NCBI GenBank assembly: GCA_019119935.1
Contig: DWWA01000006.1
Coordinates: 1-38,408, forward strand
From: Candidatus Ruthenibacterium merdavium
Lineage (GTDB): Bacteria; Bacillota; Clostridia; Oscillospirales; Ruminococcaceae
Length of the DNA stretch: 38,408 nucleotides
Reading direction: 5' to 3'
Part shown: in pieces, positions 37,066 through 38,408 of the stretch
How the letters are laid out: each line of letters opens with the position of its first letter
How positions within the stretch are numbered: position 1 is the first letter of the stretch
Position numbers and translations under genes: made by a program
Notes under the pieces: model-generated
Databases searched by the model: none
Told to the model about the DNA's origin: nothing
What the model saw: only the letters and a program-made list of their open reading frames with translations

Positions 37066-38408
37066 ATGAAAGCAGTTCAGCATGATATGACATCCGGAAA
37101 ACCAATGAAGATTATATTGGATTTCACGCTTCCAATCTTTATAGGAAATGTATTTCAGCAGTTTTATAACATGGCTGATGCGGTAATCGTCGGGAAATTC
37201 GTGGGTACAAAGGCGCTTGCGGCAGTGGGCAGTACAGGCACCATCATGTTTTTGATCTATGGTTTTGTTGTGGGCATGACAGCGGGATTTACCGTATTAA
37301 CAGCACAAAAATTTGGAGCCGGGGATATGCCTGCTATGCGCCGCACCGTGGCGGGAGCTTCAATCTTGTCGCTTATCATCGGTGTCATCCTGACAGCGGC
37401 GTTTATGCTGTTTATGAGGCCGTGGCTTGTAGTTATGAATACACCATCGGATATATTTGCGGATGCTTATGCATATATCATGATCATAAGCGGCGGTATT
37501 CTGGCGCAGATGCTGTATAATCTTTTGGCCAGTATTTTAAGAGCGTTAGGAAATAGCAAGGTGCCCCTTTATTTTTTGATACTGTCCGCACTGCTTAATA
37601 TCGTACTTGACCTTGTTCTTATCATTGTATTTCATATGGGAGCGGCAGGAGCTGCTGTCGCAACTGTGATTTCTCAGGGGGTATCAGGGCTTCTATGTCT
37701 GGTATATATCGTGAAGAAGGTTCCGATGCTGCATATGAGCCGGGAAGACTGGCATGTGTCCGGCAGTCTTTTAAAGACGCAGATCGGGATCGGTATTCCG
37801 ATGGCGCTCCAATATTCGATTACTGCCATTGGAACTATGATGGTGCAGTCTTCCCTGAATATACTGGGATCGACTCTTGTGGCCGCCTACACTGCGGCAA
37901 GCAAGATAGAACAGGTCGTGACACAGGCGTATGTGGCTATGGGAACAACTATGGCTACGTATGGAGCGCAGAACATGGGCGCGGGTGATGTGCCGCGCAT
38001 CCGCCAAGGATTTAAGTCATGTACGATTATAGGTATTATATACTCATTTGCAGCGGCAGCACTTGTAATGACCGTGGGAAAATATATGACTTATTTGTTC
38101 GTATCGGAAGACGTGGAACTGATTATGGGATCGGTAGACACTTATCTGAGATGCGTGGGAATCTTTTTTATCCCCCTTGCTATTGTTAATATTTACAGGA
38201 ATGGGATACAGGGGCTGGGATACGGTCTGCTTCCCATGATGGCAGGGGTAGCCGAGCTGATCGGAAGAGGTGTGGTAGCAGTGATCGCAGCAGGACAGAA
38301 GAGCTATCTGGGAGTGTGTCTGGCCAGCCCTGCAGCATGGGTGCTGGCAGCGGCTTTATTGCTCGTTATGTATTACTACATCATAAAGATTGACCTCAAA
38401 AAAATATT
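37066..38408 (+). CDS. MATE-family multidrug efflux transporter (right end outside the window)
   Basis: 447 codons are present before the window ends, nearly the full 440-460 of the family. The N terminus (TSGKPMKIILDFTLPIFIGN, VFQQFYNMADAVIVGKFVG) is typical of the NorM/DinF-type MATE proteins in Clostridia, and about 12 hydrophobic segments follow, e.g. PMALQYSITAIGTMMVQSS and IFFIPLAIVNIYRNGIQGLG. Such proteins export cationic drugs or metabolites using a sodium or proton gradient. AGAAGAGGTG precedes ATG. No stop codon occurs before the edge. Its own promoter sets it apart from modABC. Confidence 0.9.
   Translation, partial: MKAVQHDMTSGKPMKIILDFTLPIFIGNVFQQFYNMADAVIVGKFVGTKALAAVGSTGTIMFLIYGFVVGMTAGFTVLTAQKFGAGDMPAMRRTVAGASILSLIIGVILTAAFMLFMRPWLVVMNTPSDIFADAYAYIMIISGGILAQMLYNLLASILRALGNSKVPLYFLILSALLNIVLDLVLIIVFHMGAAGAAVATVISQGVSGLLCLVYIVKKVPMLHMSREDWHVSGSLLKTQIGIGIPMALQYSITAIGTMMVQSSLNILGSTLVAAYTAASKIEQVVTQAYVAMGTTMATYGAQNMGAGDVPRIRQGFKSCTIIGIIYSFAAAALVMTVGKYMTYLFVSEDVELIMGSVDTYLRCVGIFFIPLAIVNIYRNGIQGLGYGLLPMMAGVAELIGRGVVAVIAAGQKSYLGVCLASPAAWVLAAALLLVMYYYIIKIDLKKI

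Overview
The window reads as Clostridia chromosome, most like a gut Oscillospiraceae (Ruminococcaceae-type) organism. Evidence is the rimP-nusA-rnpM-ylxQ-infB-rbfA-nrnA-truB-ribF-rpsO-pnp order, RNase Y, a threonyl-tRNA synthetase T-box, an oxygen-sensitive class III ribonucleotide reductase, strong Shine-Dalgarno sites and GC-rich third codon positions. This style holds from position 1 to about 32,040, apart from an AT-rich island. At about 32,030-32,060, inside the last codons of thrS, base and codon use change abruptly to a Lachnospiraceae-like style that continues to the end. This may be an assembly chimera or a recombination junction.

Layout. 1-2,222 (minus): a Wzx/MATE-like polysaccharide flippase and a YgjP-type zinc metallopeptidase. 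2,340-5,522 (plus): the anaerobic nucleotide reductase operon, in which NrdD appears split: the large chain ends after its cysteine cluster, and the glycyl-radical segment is a separate 52-residue gene before nrdG. 5,584-6,333: trmB. 6,339-14,374: translation and transcription operon from rimP to ribF. 14,404-17,226: rpsO and pnp with structured leaders. 17,326-19,940: prfC and a type I asparaginase. 20,225-21,555: a DUF4358 lipoprotein and a small DtxR/MarR-like regulator.

21,655-23,062 holds a cluster of strong hairpins; an IS3-family (IS150-type) element, 1,295 bp with ATA target duplications, sits exactly in the loop of one. 23,299-26,586 (minus) is a single-chain restriction-modification enzyme (type IIG-like) in AT-rich DNA of foreign look. 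26,883-29,209 (minus) carries a class D-like sortase and rny. The rny and thrS promoters diverge at 29,680-29,824; the rny leader contains two copies of a 150-165 bp repeat, a third copy of which follows the asparaginase gene. thrS is preceded by a T-box.

32,043-38,408 (plus): the remainder of a TIGR04076-like protein joined in frame to thrS, an XRE regulator, a MobA-like/ModE-like fusion, the molybdate transporter modABC with an operator-like palindrome over its promoter, and a MATE efflux gene running off the right edge.

No tRNA, rRNA, CRISPR array or prophage was seen. All homology calls are by eye from motifs and remembered families; no search was run.
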